Notes under the pieces: model-generated
Database searches by the model: none
What the model saw: only the letters and a program-made list of their open reading frames with translations
Told to the model about the DNA's origin: nothing
Assembly (NCBI RefSeq): GCF_933775445.1
Contig: NC_065872.1
Location: 3,658,001 to 3,722,000 of the forward strand
Direction: 5' to 3'
Length of the DNA: 64,000 nt
Source of the DNA: Argentina anserina
Lineage: Eukaryota; Streptophyta; Magnoliopsida; Rosales; Rosaceae
Shown: in pieces, positions 63,764 through 64,000 of the stretch
Layout of the letters: each line of letters starts with the position of its first letter
Position numbering within the stretch: the stretch's first letter is position 1
Position numbers and translations under genes: made by a program

Positions 63764-64000
63764 GAATATTGGACCTTTTTGCGACGTGGCGGAAGGGGAT
63801 TGGCGGGAGGAGTGGGACGATGTGGGGAGTGAGAAAGAGGGTAGCTTTTCCCTCCTCTGTGAGGGTTTATCAGCGGACCCGAAAGGATTTTCAAATAGAG
63901 TTTTGTATTTTCTTTTGGGTGGTGAAAAATGGGACTGCCGTTTTGAAATCGTGGTCCACACCGGAGGGACTGTGTCTCCTGAATTAGAGAATGGTGATGG

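Overview
This is a stretch of nuclear DNA from a flowering plant (eudicot). Genes are split by AT-rich GT-AG introns, intergenic DNA is AT-rich and carries small transposon relics, and several products occur only in plants: a class XI myosin, an Alfin-like PHD protein, PMI1-RELATED 1, chloroplast threonine synthase and a PGG-type ankyrin protein. A rosid is likely, perhaps Rosaceae, but that last step is a guess from general appearance.

Layout. 0-10 kb: MKK2-type MAP kinase kinase (minus, 8 coding exons), a decayed PPR gene fragment, the CFIm25 subunit of pre-mRNA cleavage factor I (minus, 7 exons), and a tRNA-Glu(CTC). 10-20 kb: a small two-helix membrane protein of the L18a-like family (plus), an LYAR-like zinc-finger protein (minus), a free-standing retrotransposon-gag-like gene (plus, intronless), and an IFRD-family gene (minus, intronless). 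20-27 kb: AT-rich DNA with transposon debris, then a proline-rich DUF4408/DUF761 protein (plus). 28-40 kb: one long myosin XI-K gene (minus). 42-48 kb: intronless threonine synthase (plus) and glycerophosphocholine acyltransferase (minus). 48-52 kb: gene-poor DNA with a possible MITE and tandem repeats. 52-64 kb: PMIR1 (plus), an ankyrin-PGG membrane protein (minus) and an Alfin-like PHD protein (minus).

The genes do not form one pathway. Gene order recalls two Arabidopsis segments: MKK2, CFIm25 and threonine synthase (chromosome 4, near At4g29810-29840) and myosin XI-K, an Alfin-like gene and PMIR1 (chromosome 5, near At5g20490-20610). The window may therefore be an ancestral-order block whose parts were separated in Arabidopsis; this is from memory and was not searched.

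The strongest leads are the gag-like gene (a possible domesticated retroelement protein), two foldback MITEs with arms over 100 bp inside introns of the MKK2 and Alfin-like genes, a LysM-like C-terminus on PMIR1, and a three-unit basic/serine repeat in the ankyrin protein. I did not identify a wholly new multi-gene system.
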